64,000 nt of DNA from a virus: positions 124,001 through 188,000 of IMG/VR virus record IMGVR_UViG_3300032401_000001; one strand, given 5' to 3'. The translations under genes were made by a program, and so were the position numbers. Of this stretch, positions 55,698 through 63,548 are shown piece by piece; positions within the stretch are counted from its first letter, which is position 1, and the number at the start of each line of letters is the position of its first letter. The notes under the pieces were generated by a model, which saw nothing but the letters and a program-made list of their open reading frames with translations, made no database searches and was not told the origin of the DNA.

Positions 55698-58600
55698 CCG
55701 ATCTCTATCTCGGCGTTGAGCGCGATCTCACCACGACGATACGCGGCGAGCGCTTCGGCCTTGGTCTTGAAGCGGTACTTCTTGCCGTCCTTGGCGTTGC
55801 TGGCCAGATGCACGCCGACGATGGCTTCGTGCTGCGGGAAGACCAGCAGGTCGCTCTTGGTCTTGTCGCCGAAGAGCAGGTTGGACAGCAGCATCGCTTT
55901 CACGTCTTTGACGGCGCCGGGCATGACCGGGACGTGGACGGTCAGCGTGTCGCCGTCGTAGTCGAGGTTGAGGCCCTTCTCGATGAACGGGTTGACGCGT
56001 AGCGTCTTGCCGGGCACGGGTACCGGGTAGGCGCCGATCATGCCGTAGCGGTGCAGCGTGGGGGCACGATTGACGATGAGGGGACGCTCCTGGGCTTCAC
56101 GCAGCAGCGCTTCACGGGCCACCGGCATGTGGTCTTCGAGCGCCTTCTGTGCATCGACCGCGTGGTAGCCGTTCTGCACCAAGCGCCGGATGACGTGTGG
56201 ACCGTACATCGTCCACATCATGTCTTCGGGAATGCCGACCTCGTCCATGTTGAGGTTGAGGTCGGGGACCGCGGTACCGCGACCACTGACGTCCTGCGGG
56301 CGGTAAAGGACCTTGCCGTGGAAGAAGCCGCCTTTGGGGCTGCCTTGGCCGGCGATCGTCGTGATGAATCCCTTGGCGCCGCGACCCTGCAGCTGTGGGC
56401 TCATCGGGTCACCGAGACCGAAGACCGCCTTGGTGGCGTCGTAGAGATGCAGCCGCGCCTTGGCCACTTCTTCGGGTGGCAGCGAGTGCTTGGCTGCGGC
56501 CAGGTTCTCGTTGGCGAGCATCGCGTCGCGGTACAGGTAATTCGCGTCGGAGACTAGCAGGTCCTTGCGTCCGTGTGACGCCGGTAGGATCGGGCGCACC
56601 ACCGGGGGCACGACGCCCAGCTTCGAGATGATGTAGGCCTGGTCCGGTGAGAGCTTCTCCCGTTGCAGCGCCAGGACGTTCTTCAGCTGTTTCAGGGCAC
56701 CATCGAGGCGGGCGCCAGTGGCATCACGCACTTCACCACGCAGTTCGCGCTCGCGCTGATCGAGGTTGATGGTTGCCAGACGGCGGCGGACACCGGCGCC
56801 GCCTTCACGCTCCAGCAAGTCGCGGAACTGTGCGACGGTGAGTCCCAGCAGGCGGCGTACCGGTTCTTCGAACGTCGGGTTCACCAACGGTTCATGCAGG
56901 TCGACGTGTGACCAGCGGGTGCCGTTGGTGCCGCCGGTGACCACCGGATCGAAGAGTCCGCCCTTCTCCGGGGAGAGGTCTTTCTCCTTCACCATGAGCG
57001 GTCGGGCGATGGCGCCGGCGGAGAGCTTCTTCACGTCGGCATCGGTCAACGGACCGAGCGTCATCTGTTCGTTGCCCTTGTCGACCTTGATGCCGGCGCC
57101 GCGCAGCATCTCCAGGAACTTTTCACTGGTGAACGAAGTGCGGGCCGGCGGCAACGGCAGGCCCAGCTGGTAGGCGCGCCAGAACTCGTCGTTGCGTGAC
57201 GACTTGAGGGTCATGGATTCGCGCAGCACGTTGCGGGCGTTGTGCGCCAGCAGGGCGTTGATCTCCATGCGTCCGAGGGCTTTCGCGCCGGTCGCACCGC
57301 CTTTGGCGGGCTGCAGGTTGGCGTCATAATCTTCGACGCCGCGCGCGCTGTAGTTCGTCTCGGTGCTCTTGAAGAGCTTGTAGATGTACTGCGGTCCGAC
57401 CATCACACCCTTGCCATCGGGTCCTTTGATGGTCTTCCCGGTCATCGGGTTGTCGAGGATTTCCTTGTCGGTGAGGCCGTGTTCTTTGAGGAGTCCACGT
57501 GCCCACTTCACGTTGTTCTTGCCGCTGAACGACTCGATGACGATGGGCTTGCCAGTCTTCTCGGCGACTTTGGCGACTGCAGTTTCCAGGATCTGTGCGG
57601 GATTGATGCGGCCATGCACTCCGGTGGGCGGCATGAGCAAGTCCAACGGACGCCCATCCAGGGTGTGCGGCATCTGGGCGATTGGCAGTACCTGAGAGAC
57701 GACGCCTTTGCCGCCGTAGCGGTTCGAGATCTTGTCGCCAATCGCCGCGGGTTCACTGGTGCGGACCGTGAGCAGGATGCGCGACGGGGTCGCGACGACG
57801 TCGACGATTTCACCGGGACAGCGGTGTTCCCACGTCAACGCGATTTCACGGAAGGGCGTGTTCAACGTGCGGTGGAGCTTGCCGAGCATGCGCTGTTCGG
57901 CGGTGGGCAGCGCCTTGTGCAACCCGAGGATGAGTGGGTCGCCGGGCTGCAGCGTCTCCCCGGAACGAGCGACGCCGCGGCTGTCGAGGTGAGCGTACTG
58001 GACGGCGGTCCAGCGGCTGCCGAACATGGCGCGGTGCTTGTCGCGCTCGAGCACCGTGTCCAGGTCGAGCTGGAGCACTTCCTTGTACATATGCTCGCTG
58101 GTCAACTTCTCGGCGGCTGCTTGTGAGATGACCACGGCGTCGTTGGTGTTGGCGCCGTAGTGGGGCAAATAGCCCACGCGGAGATTCGTGCCCAACGCTA
58201 GCCGGCCGTCCATGGTGACGTTCGAGTCGGTGAGGAGTTGTTCGGCGTCAACTTCGTCGCCGGCCTTCACCGTGACGTTGTTGTGCAGGAAGGTCTTGGA
58301 CGACAGCGGGAAGTGGTCGTCGTAAGGGATCTTGATGATCGGCGCGGCGGCGGTCTTCTCACCGTCTTCGGCGAGATAGACATGCTCGACGGGCGCCATC
58401 TGCGGCCACTCGCTCGCCGCTTCGGCCTTCTTCTTGCTCTCGGGTCGCAGGTAGATGTAGTCCTGATCGACCTTGGTGATGGTGCCGGCCACCGGGGCGT
58501 GCGGCACAATGAAGCGCGCGATCTCCTGCTCCATCGTACGGCGGGGATTGAACGACGCGACCTGCACCAACGGAGCTTCACGGTGCACCAGCGGAAGGGC

Positions 58601-60139
58601 CTGGCCGACGTGCTTGGCGCCCATCAGTAGACGGAAACCTTCGACGCTCTCCGGCATCGGGATGGTGTTGCTCGACAGCGAGAACATAAAGGATGGATGG
58701 GGCAGATCGTAGTCGATCTCGCCGCGGCCGACCGAAACCGGCTGCCCGGCGCGCAGGGCCGAGACTCCGCGTTGCTGGTCACGTTGCCACGGCAACGCTA
58801 CCGTGGCGTTCTCGACGTCCTGAACGGCGATGTCTTGGAGTTTGCCGGTTTTGGCGTTGCGCAACAACGTGTGCATCCGGCCCTGCTCGTCACGCTTGAG
58901 CCAGAGCGCGGCGCGCAGGTCGACGCCGGCATGGAAGCTCTCGGGGGTACGCGCCGGGTCGATGAAACCGAAGTGCGTGTGGTGGAGGCTGCGCGCCTCG
59001 TTGGGGATAGCACGTTCGGATTCGATGCCGCCTTCGCCTAGCGTCGTGACCTTGGCTGCACTGTCGAGAATCTCGACGGGATTGATCTGCGTCGGGATCG
59101 AAGACAACGTGCTGTTGGTGATGAAGCTGCGGAGGGTTCGCGTAAACGGTGAGGGCGGGACGATGCGATCGAGGTCGAGGTTGCCCGAAGACGCCTTCAT
59201 ACGCGCCTTCTTGGCCAGGTTGCGCCCCTCCAGCATGATGCGTTCCCGCACGAAGTCGTCGGCGCTCAGCAGTTGTTGGAAGGCGAGGCTGTCGCGGTCG
59301 TCGGTGTCGACGCCTTCACGGTGAACGTCGAGCAGCTTCTTCGAAGCTTTAACTAGGGCCGCCGGGGTCACGTGGGTGAAAGGTGTCCCCAGGGTTCGTG
59401 ACGTGACATCGGGGTCCAGCACGGTGTTGTTGTAGCTCTCGTGGATGGCGTCGGCCTTGGCTTCCTGGGTATGGTGGGTGCGGCGGTACTCCGGCACCAG
59501 GCGCTCGTAGAGCTTATCCATCGCTTTGTCGGCCTTCGCCGGCGTACCAGAGAACATGCTGCGATTCTGGGCGACGACCCCGCTGCCCCAGGCGCGGTTG
59601 AGCTCGGTTTCGGGGACGCCGAGCTTGCGCAGGATGGGGTAGAGCGGGATGTTGGTCGTCCCGTATTGCATGTAGAGGTGACCCTTGGCGGGGTCCATGC
59701 TGAGACGGAAGTTGTCACCGCGGCCCAGGTTGAAGGCGGCTTCGAGTTCTTCGTTGCCCCGCACGCGGGTGTACACGCCGGGGCGGACCCGGCGTTGGTT
59801 CGCTACCGAGTACTCGTTGCCATCCACGATGAACGTGTGTCGGGGCGTGAACCACGGCAGCTGGGCCAACGTGATGTCGTCCTTGCGCTGGACGGTCTTT
59901 CCCGCAGCGTCTTTGAGGACCAGGGATCCCTTGAGGGGTTCCTGCAGCGTGTGTCCCTGCAGCAGCGCGTCTTTCTGTTCGCGGGAGGAGTATTCCTTCG
60001 AGACTACGTGTAGGTCTTCGACTTCGATGCGGTGATCCCGGAGAGCGAGCGGAAAGACGCGACGGACACCGTCGGTCGCTTTTTCGTGGATCTGGGTGCG
60101 ACGTGTGGCGGCATCGATGAGAATTGGGGTCAGAGCCAT
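55694..60139 (-). CDS. RNA polymerase beta / beta-prime N-terminal fusion
   Basis: A 1481-residue protein. Residues ~1-1000 align with bacterial beta: the fork region (SLSSNTIPMPESVEGFRLLM), the segment LRVGYLPHYGANTNDAVVIS, and GDKISNRYGGKGV (801-813), equivalent to the active-site-lining GDK motif. After a short junction, residues ~1040-1481 are beta-prime N-terminal: RPQDVSGRGTAVPDLNLNM, VNRAPTLHRYGM and the catalytic NLDYDGD (1391-1397; D1393, D1395, D1397) that binds Mg. The N-terminal zinc site of beta-prime is absent. The protein ends at ALNAEIEIG, where the 48745-50559 gene takes over. An EKTA motif at ~594-597 lies in a surface insert. No strong ribosome site; a TATACT box ends 9 bases before the ATG. 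Confidence 0.92.
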   Translation of the reverse strand: MALTPILIDAATRRTQIHEKATDGVRRVFPLALRDHRIEVEDLHVVSKEYSSREQKDALLQGHTLQEPLKGSLVLKDAAGKTVQRKDDITLAQLPWFTPRHTFIVDGNEYSVANQRRVRPGVYTRVRGNEELEAAFNLGRGDNFRLSMDPAKGHLYMQYGTTNIPLYPILRKLGVPETELNRAWGSGVVAQNRSMFSGTPAKADKAMDKLYERLVPEYRRTHHTQEAKADAIHESYNNTVLDPDVTSRTLGTPFTHVTPAALVKASKKLLDVHREGVDTDDRDSLAFQQLLSADDFVRERIMLEGRNLAKKARMKASSGNLDLDRIVPPSPFTRTLRSFITNSTLSSIPTQINPVEILDSAAKVTTLGEGGIESERAIPNEARSLHHTHFGFIDPARTPESFHAGVDLRAALWLKRDEQGRMHTLLRNAKTGKLQDIAVQDVENATVALPWQRDQQRGVSALRAGQPVSVGRGEIDYDLPHPSFMFSLSSNTIPMPESVEGFRLLMGAKHVGQALPLVHREAPLVQVASFNPRRTMEQEIARFIVPHAPVAGTITKVDQDYIYLRPESKKKAEAASEWPQMAPVEHVYLAEDGEKTAAAPIIKIPYDDHFPLSSKTFLHNNVTVKAGDEVDAEQLLTDSNVTMDGRLALGTNLRVGYLPHYGANTNDAVVISQAAAEKLTSEHMYKEVLQLDLDTVLERDKHRAMFGSRWTAVQYAHLDSRGVARSGETLQPGDPLILGLHKALPTAEQRMLGKLHRTLNTPFREIALTWEHRCPGEIVDVVATPSRILLTVRTSEPAAIGDKISNRYGGKGVVSQVLPIAQMPHTLDGRPLDLLMPPTGVHGRINPAQILETAVAKVAEKTGKPIVIESFSGKNNVKWARGLLKEHGLTDKEILDNPMTGKTIKGPDGKGVMVGPQYIYKLFKSTETNYSARGVEDYDANLQPAKGGATGAKALGRMEINALLAHNARNVLRESMTLKSSRNDEFWRAYQLGLPLPPARTSFTSEKFLEMLRGAGIKVDKGNEQMTLGPLTDADVKKLSAGAIARPLMVKEKDLSPEKGGLFDPVVTGGTNGTRWSHVDLHEPLVNPTFEEPVRRLLGLTVAQFRDLLEREGGAGVRRRLATINLDQRERELRGEVRDATGARLDGALKQLKNVLALQREKLSPDQAYIISKLGVVPPVVRPILPASHGRKDLLVSDANYLYRDAMLANENLAAAKHSLPPEEVAKARLHLYDATKAVFGLGDPMSPQLQGRGAKGFITTIAGQGSPKGGFFHGKVLYRPQDVSGRGTAVPDLNLNMDEVGIPEDMMWTMYGPHVIRRLVQNGYHAVDAQKALEDHMPVAREALLREAQERPLIVNRAPTLHRYGMIGAYPVPVPGKTLRVNPFIEKGLNLDYDGDTLTVHVPVMPGAVKDVKAMLLSNLLFGDKTKSDLLVFPQHEAIVGVHLASNAKDGKKYRFKTKAEALAAYRRGEIALNAEIEIG

Positions 60140-60148
60140 CGCGCAGCA

Positions 60149-60177
60149 AGTATAGACCAGCGGCTTCCCGAAAAGAA
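60149..60177 (-). promoter_or_regulatory. Promoter at the polymerase gene, nearly leaderless
   Basis: Minus strand: -35 TTCTTT (60177-60172, weak), 17-base spacer, TATACT (60154-60149), only 9 bases from ATG 60139. Transcription would begin at or just before the start codon. Confidence 0.55.
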
Positions 60178-60220
60178 CTCAGAGCCCGGTATAAGAAGGT
60201 GTTGAACCCCTCCCTTTTGA

Positions 60221-60242
60221 CCTCCCCGATCATTCGGGGAGG
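60221..60242. repeat. Inverted repeat between divergent genes
   Basis: CCTCCCCG-ATCATT-CGGGGAGG, perfect 8-base arms and a 6-base loop, midway between the polymerase and the 60305 gene. Neither strand has a good T-run beside it, so it is more likely an operator or RNA stem than a terminator. Confidence 0.6.
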
Positions 60243-60304
60243 CTCGCGACGGTCGTCAATCCTGTCTCATTTTTCCTAGCGCTACGCAACGAAAGGGGAC
60301 CCAC

Positions 60305-61189
60305 ATGTTCGAGAAGAGAGACCTCGTCACCATGGGCTTGCTGTCGGCGGACAATGTCTTCCTGCAGACCAACGCACGGGACGCGAATGGCAAGATGCTC
60401 TCCGTCAACCAGTGCCTGCGCGCCTACGGGGCGCGCGCCCACACCGAGATCCCCGAGTTCGTCACCGAGCTGGCGCGCGAAGGCGTCAGCATCTCCACGG
60501 ACACGGTGCTCGCGGTGGCCACGGCGATGGAGCACCAGTGGTCCGAGTCCGCGGCTTTCCCGTTCGACCCCGAGCTGAGGACGGAGGCATACGACCCGCA
60601 CCGCGTGCCGATGGTGGTGCGCAACGCGCTGATCAAGGTGTTCATCCCCTACCAGACGCTGTGTGACTTGCGCAACCTCATGCGCATCTACCGGGGCGAG
60701 GTGCTGCAGGAGCAGCTCCAGGCCGCGGGCAAGCTCGACTACACGCGCGAGCAGGTCTACGCAGACCTGCTCCGGGCCGAGCGGCAGCAGCCGGTGTGCA
60801 GCCGCATCTGCATCAATCCGGCGTGTGGTCGCGCGGCGCGCACCAACGTCGAGCAGGCGGCGACGTCGATCCTCAAGTACGAGTTGCTGCCGATCGCCGG
60901 GCAGCTCTGGTCCGGCAAGACGTTCACGCCGCACCAGCGCTGCGTGAACTGCCGCACGCTGGGCCGGACGGCGCCGGCGATGACCGACCAGCCACACACG
61001 AACAGCCACGGACGTGGCAGCGCGCGTCGGCCCTTCCGGGGCGGCAGCATGCGCGAGAAGTTGCAGGCGGCGCTGGCGAAGCCGCCGGTGACGCCGGCGC
61101 CGACGCCGGAGCCGGTCATGGAACCGACCTCCGTGCCGACGCCGACGCAGCAGGTGGTCACCGTTCCCGCCGAGACGCTCGAGGCGTGA
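60305..61189 (+). CDS. Plus-strand zinc-binding protein
   Basis: A 294-residue protein. Residues 1-160 are helical; residues 165-174 (C165, C169, C174) and 213-216 (CVNC) could form a zinc site; residues 225-294 are disordered Pro/Thr-rich. AAAGGGG precedes the ATG. It is divergent from the polymerase gene, so both may share a control region with the inverted repeat at 60221. No family is recognised. Regulation or modification of the polymerase is only a hypothesis from position. Confidence 0.7.
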   Translation: MFEKRDLVTMGLLSADNVFLQTNARDANGKMLSVNQCLRAYGARAHTEIPEFVTELAREGVSISTDTVLAVATAMEHQWSESAAFPFDPELRTEAYDPHRVPMVVRNALIKVFIPYQTLCDLRNLMRIYRGEVLQEQLQAAGKLDYTREQVYADLLRAERQQPVCSRICINPACGRAARTNVEQAATSILKYELLPIAGQLWSGKTFTPHQRCVNCRTLGRTAPAMTDQPHTNSHGRGSARRPFRGGSMREKLQAALAKPPVTPAPTPEPVMEPTSVPTPTQQVVTVPAETLEA

Positions 61190-61209
61190 ACCCGGGCGAG
61201 AAAGGACAT

Positions 61210-61245
61210 ATGGCGATCGTGATGTTGCTGTTGCTCCTCGTCTGA
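61210..61245 (+). CDS. Possible 11-residue hydrophobic peptide
   Basis: AAAGGACAT precedes ATG, then codons for MAIVMLLLLLV and a TGA. A ribosome site plus an all-hydrophobic reading frame resembles membrane micropeptides or leader peptides. It is too short to test by composition; it may be chance. Confidence 0.25.
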   Translation: MAIVMLLLLLV

Positions 61246-61260
61246 GCGGACGGGAGCTAC

Positions 61261-61749
61261 TTAGGTCGCCGAGACGCCGGCCAGCGGCGGCTCATCGTCA
61301 GACGGCGCGGGTGCTGGTGGGTTCTGCTGCGTGAAGTAGCAGACTGAGATGACCAGCGTGCCGTCCTTCAAGTGCTGTTTCTCCTCCCAGCGCAACGCGG
61401 CCTTGGCTTGCAGGATGTCGTCCATCAAGGTCTCGTAGGCCTGGGAATCGTCCTGGTCGACGTAGTTGGGTCGGCCGCGTTCATCGTCGCCCACCAGGCG
61501 CTGCCCGATGATGAAGCGGCGCAGGTGGGTACGCATCTTGTCGTACTTCGGCAGCCCCGGGAGCAGGTCTTCGGTCTGACCTCGGGGCTGCCGCGTTGGT
61601 GTATCACCCACCGTCGGTTCGTCCGGCGGCACCGGGAAGTTCTGGAACAATCCGGTGAGGGGGACGCTGGCGCCGCCAGTGTCGTCTGGCAGCTCCTGCG
61701 CGCGCCGCATTGTGGAGGCGACGCTTTCGTTGTCGCTGCTACGTGCCAT
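61261..61749 (-). CDS. Small protein following the portal
   Basis: A 162-residue protein downstream of the portal in the same direction. Residues 1-60 are disordered and acidic/polar; residues 65-145 are ordered (LPKYDKMRTHLRRFIIGQRL, then TLMDDILQAKAALRWEEKQH). The C-terminus is Pro/acidic. Gene order suggests a portal-associated or head-assembly factor. The start is 20 bases after a palindrome copy and no ribosome site is strong. Confidence 0.6.
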   Translation of the reverse strand: MARSSDNESVASTMRRAQELPDDTGGASVPLTGLFQNFPVPPDEPTVGDTPTRQPRGQTEDLLPGLPKYDKMRTHLRRFIIGQRLVGDDERGRPNYVDQDDSQAYETLMDDILQAKAALRWEEKQHLKDGTLVISVCYFTQQNPPAPAPSDDEPPLAGVSAT

Positions 61750-61768
61750 GATGATGTTCCTCCGCCTT

Positions 61769-61783
61769 CTTTACGCGGTAAAG
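61769..61783. repeat. Palindrome CTTTAC-GCG-GTAAAG (copy 8 of 8)
   Basis: A perfect 6+3+6 inverted repeat in the 36-base gap between the portal stop and the 61749 start. Confidence 0.8.
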
Positions 61784-61785
61784 CG

Positions 61786-63513
61786 TCAGCCGCCGCGTGC
61801 TTGAGTCTTGCCCTGCTGGGCGGCGGCCAATTGCCGTTCTTCCAACCGCTGGACCACGACGGAGTAGAGGACGAAGTCTTCGACCTGGAGAGCATGCAGC
61901 TGGCTCTTGCGGGTACCCGGATCGAGTCCCAGGAGTTGTTCCACCAGCTGGTCGGCCTGGGCGATGACTTGCTGCTGATCGTAGTTCATGCCGGGACCAC
62001 TGCGCAGCGCTTCTTGCTGGGTCTTCTGTGCCAGGGATTGCTGCAGCTTCTGCACCTTGAGTTGCAGCGTCTGCTGGAAGCGCACCTCGTCGAGGGCTTC
62101 CTCCATGCGCCGTTCGCGTTCCTTGTCGAGGTCGAAGTCGTTCATCTCGGCGATGGTGGTGTTCGAGATGATCTGCTGGCCGCCCTGGTTGAGCTGCATG
62201 ATGAGCTGCTTCTGCTGCACGTCGTCGATGAGCTTGAACTCCTGCAGCTCGAGGTCGACCTTGCCCCAGCCGAGGATGCGACAGCAGCGGTCGGTGATCC
62301 ACTGCGCCAGTTCGTCCAGCGCACCGGTATAGGTGAGGAGCTGGTTCTCGAGCATGCGCAGCGTGATGGCCGAGCCCGTGAAGCTCATGCCGCCGTAGAT
62401 GAACTCGCGCGGGATGCCCATGGCGGCGATGATGTTGTCTTCGACCTGCTGCACTTCGCCAAGCGTGAGCAAGGCACGGCCATCACCACCCATCTGGGTG
62501 AGCTGAACGGGCACTGGCGCGAACATGATGGTGAGCGGGTCACGGCGCCAACGACGGATGCCGCCCTTGAACTGCTCGAACATGTTGGCCAGCGAGATGG
62601 TCATGATGGGGTCGGCGCCGCTGGTCGCCTGGGCCGGGGACACGACGCGGAACGGCACCAGGTGATCGAGGGCGATGGCTTCGTTGGCCTTGCGCAGCAC
62701 CGCGGCGTAGAAGAAGAGCTTGATGGCGCTGGTGAGGGGCGGGAAACCCCACTGCTGGGTGATGCCGGCCGGCGGCGGCACCTTCATGTGGAAGATGTAG
62801 TCGTCGGCGAAGCGGAACATCTTATTGTCGCGGGCGGCCTTGATGTAGGCCAACGGCAGCGAGTTGAGCAGCAGCTTGTTGCCCTTGCGGATGCGGTCCT
62901 TGATCTCGGCGGGAACCGAGTGGTAGTAGACGGCCTCGCCGCTGACTGGGTTGAAGTCGACGTCCATCTGCTTCGGGTCCCAGCGCACCAGGTTGATGCG
63001 GTTGGGATCGGTCAGGCGGCGGTCGATGACGCGGCCCTCGACGGTGTTCTTGCACTGACGGCAGGTGTACTCGAAGCCGAGCTTCATGAAGCGGAAGCGG
63101 TAGTTGACGTGCTCGATGCCCACCATCTTGCCGCACTCGGGGCACTTGAGGAACCGCGCGAAGGGCTGGTACACGGAAACGAAGGCGTTGCCGTAGATCC
63201 AGTAGTCGCGCCCGACGACCATCAGGAATTCCTTCAGGCGCAGCGTCTGTTCGACGAGGTGCTTGACGCGGTCCTTCAGGTTCTCGTTGGTGGTGTCGTA
63301 GGTGAAGTCGGTGATGGGGTACTCGCAGAACTTCTTGAGGCCGGCGAAGATCTGAGCGGAGTTGTAGTAGAGGTACTCCATCCAGATGAAGAGGTCGCGC
63401 AACCGTCGGGGCACGAAGCCCGTCAGGAAGTCGAACATTGGGTTGGGATGAGTTGTATTGTGCCTGAAGAGCGCTTCGACGTCACTCGAGTAGGGATCGC
63501 CAGCGAAGCTCAT
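61786..63513 (-). CDS. Portal protein with zinc-ribbon insertion
   Basis: A 575-residue protein. The core shows portal-type features: an N-terminal helical region, a WIYGNAFVSVYQPFARF segment, a wing with long strands, a stem/clip region ending in RLTDPNRINLVRWDPKQMDV, and a C-terminal crown helix rich in Gln. Residues 124-154 (C124, C127, C151, C154) insert a zinc ribbon, seen in some large-phage portals. ATG 63513 is used because a TATCCT -10 lies 6 bases upstream; alternative starts are weak. It forms the dodecameric DNA gate at one capsid vertex. Confidence 0.85.
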   Translation of the reverse strand: MSFAGDPYSSDVEALFRHNTTHPNPMFDFLTGFVPRRLRDLFIWMEYLYYNSAQIFAGLKKFCEYPITDFTYDTTNENLKDRVKHLVEQTLRLKEFLMVVGRDYWIYGNAFVSVYQPFARFLKCPECGKMVGIEHVNYRFRFMKLGFEYTCRQCKNTVEGRVIDRRLTDPNRINLVRWDPKQMDVDFNPVSGEAVYYHSVPAEIKDRIRKGNKLLLNSLPLAYIKAARDNKMFRFADDYIFHMKVPPPAGITQQWGFPPLTSAIKLFFYAAVLRKANEAIALDHLVPFRVVSPAQATSGADPIMTISLANMFEQFKGGIRRWRRDPLTIMFAPVPVQLTQMGGDGRALLTLGEVQQVEDNIIAAMGIPREFIYGGMSFTGSAITLRMLENQLLTYTGALDELAQWITDRCCRILGWGKVDLELQEFKLIDDVQQKQLIMQLNQGGQQIISNTTIAEMNDFDLDKERERRMEEALDEVRFQQTLQLKVQKLQQSLAQKTQQEALRSGPGMNYDQQQVIAQADQLVEQLLGLDPGTRKSQLHALQVEDFVLYSVVVQRLEERQLAAAQQGKTQARGG

Positions 63514-63519
63514 GCTCGG

Positions 63520-63548
63520 AGGATAAGCCACGTGACCCAAGAGTACAA
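63520..63548 (-). promoter_or_regulatory. Portal promoter, leaderless
   Basis: Minus strand: TTGTAC (63548-63543), 17-base spacer, TATCCT (63525-63520), 6 bases from ATG 63513. Confidence 0.6.

Noticed and set aside
61372-63531. A plus-strand open frame running opposite the portal gene for over 700 codons
   Set aside because: It is the antisense shadow of the portal and 61261 genes, with His/Val/Asp-rich composition and no domains. Only its last 146 codons (63532-63972) have a ribosome site, Cys motifs and no gene opposite, so only that part was kept.
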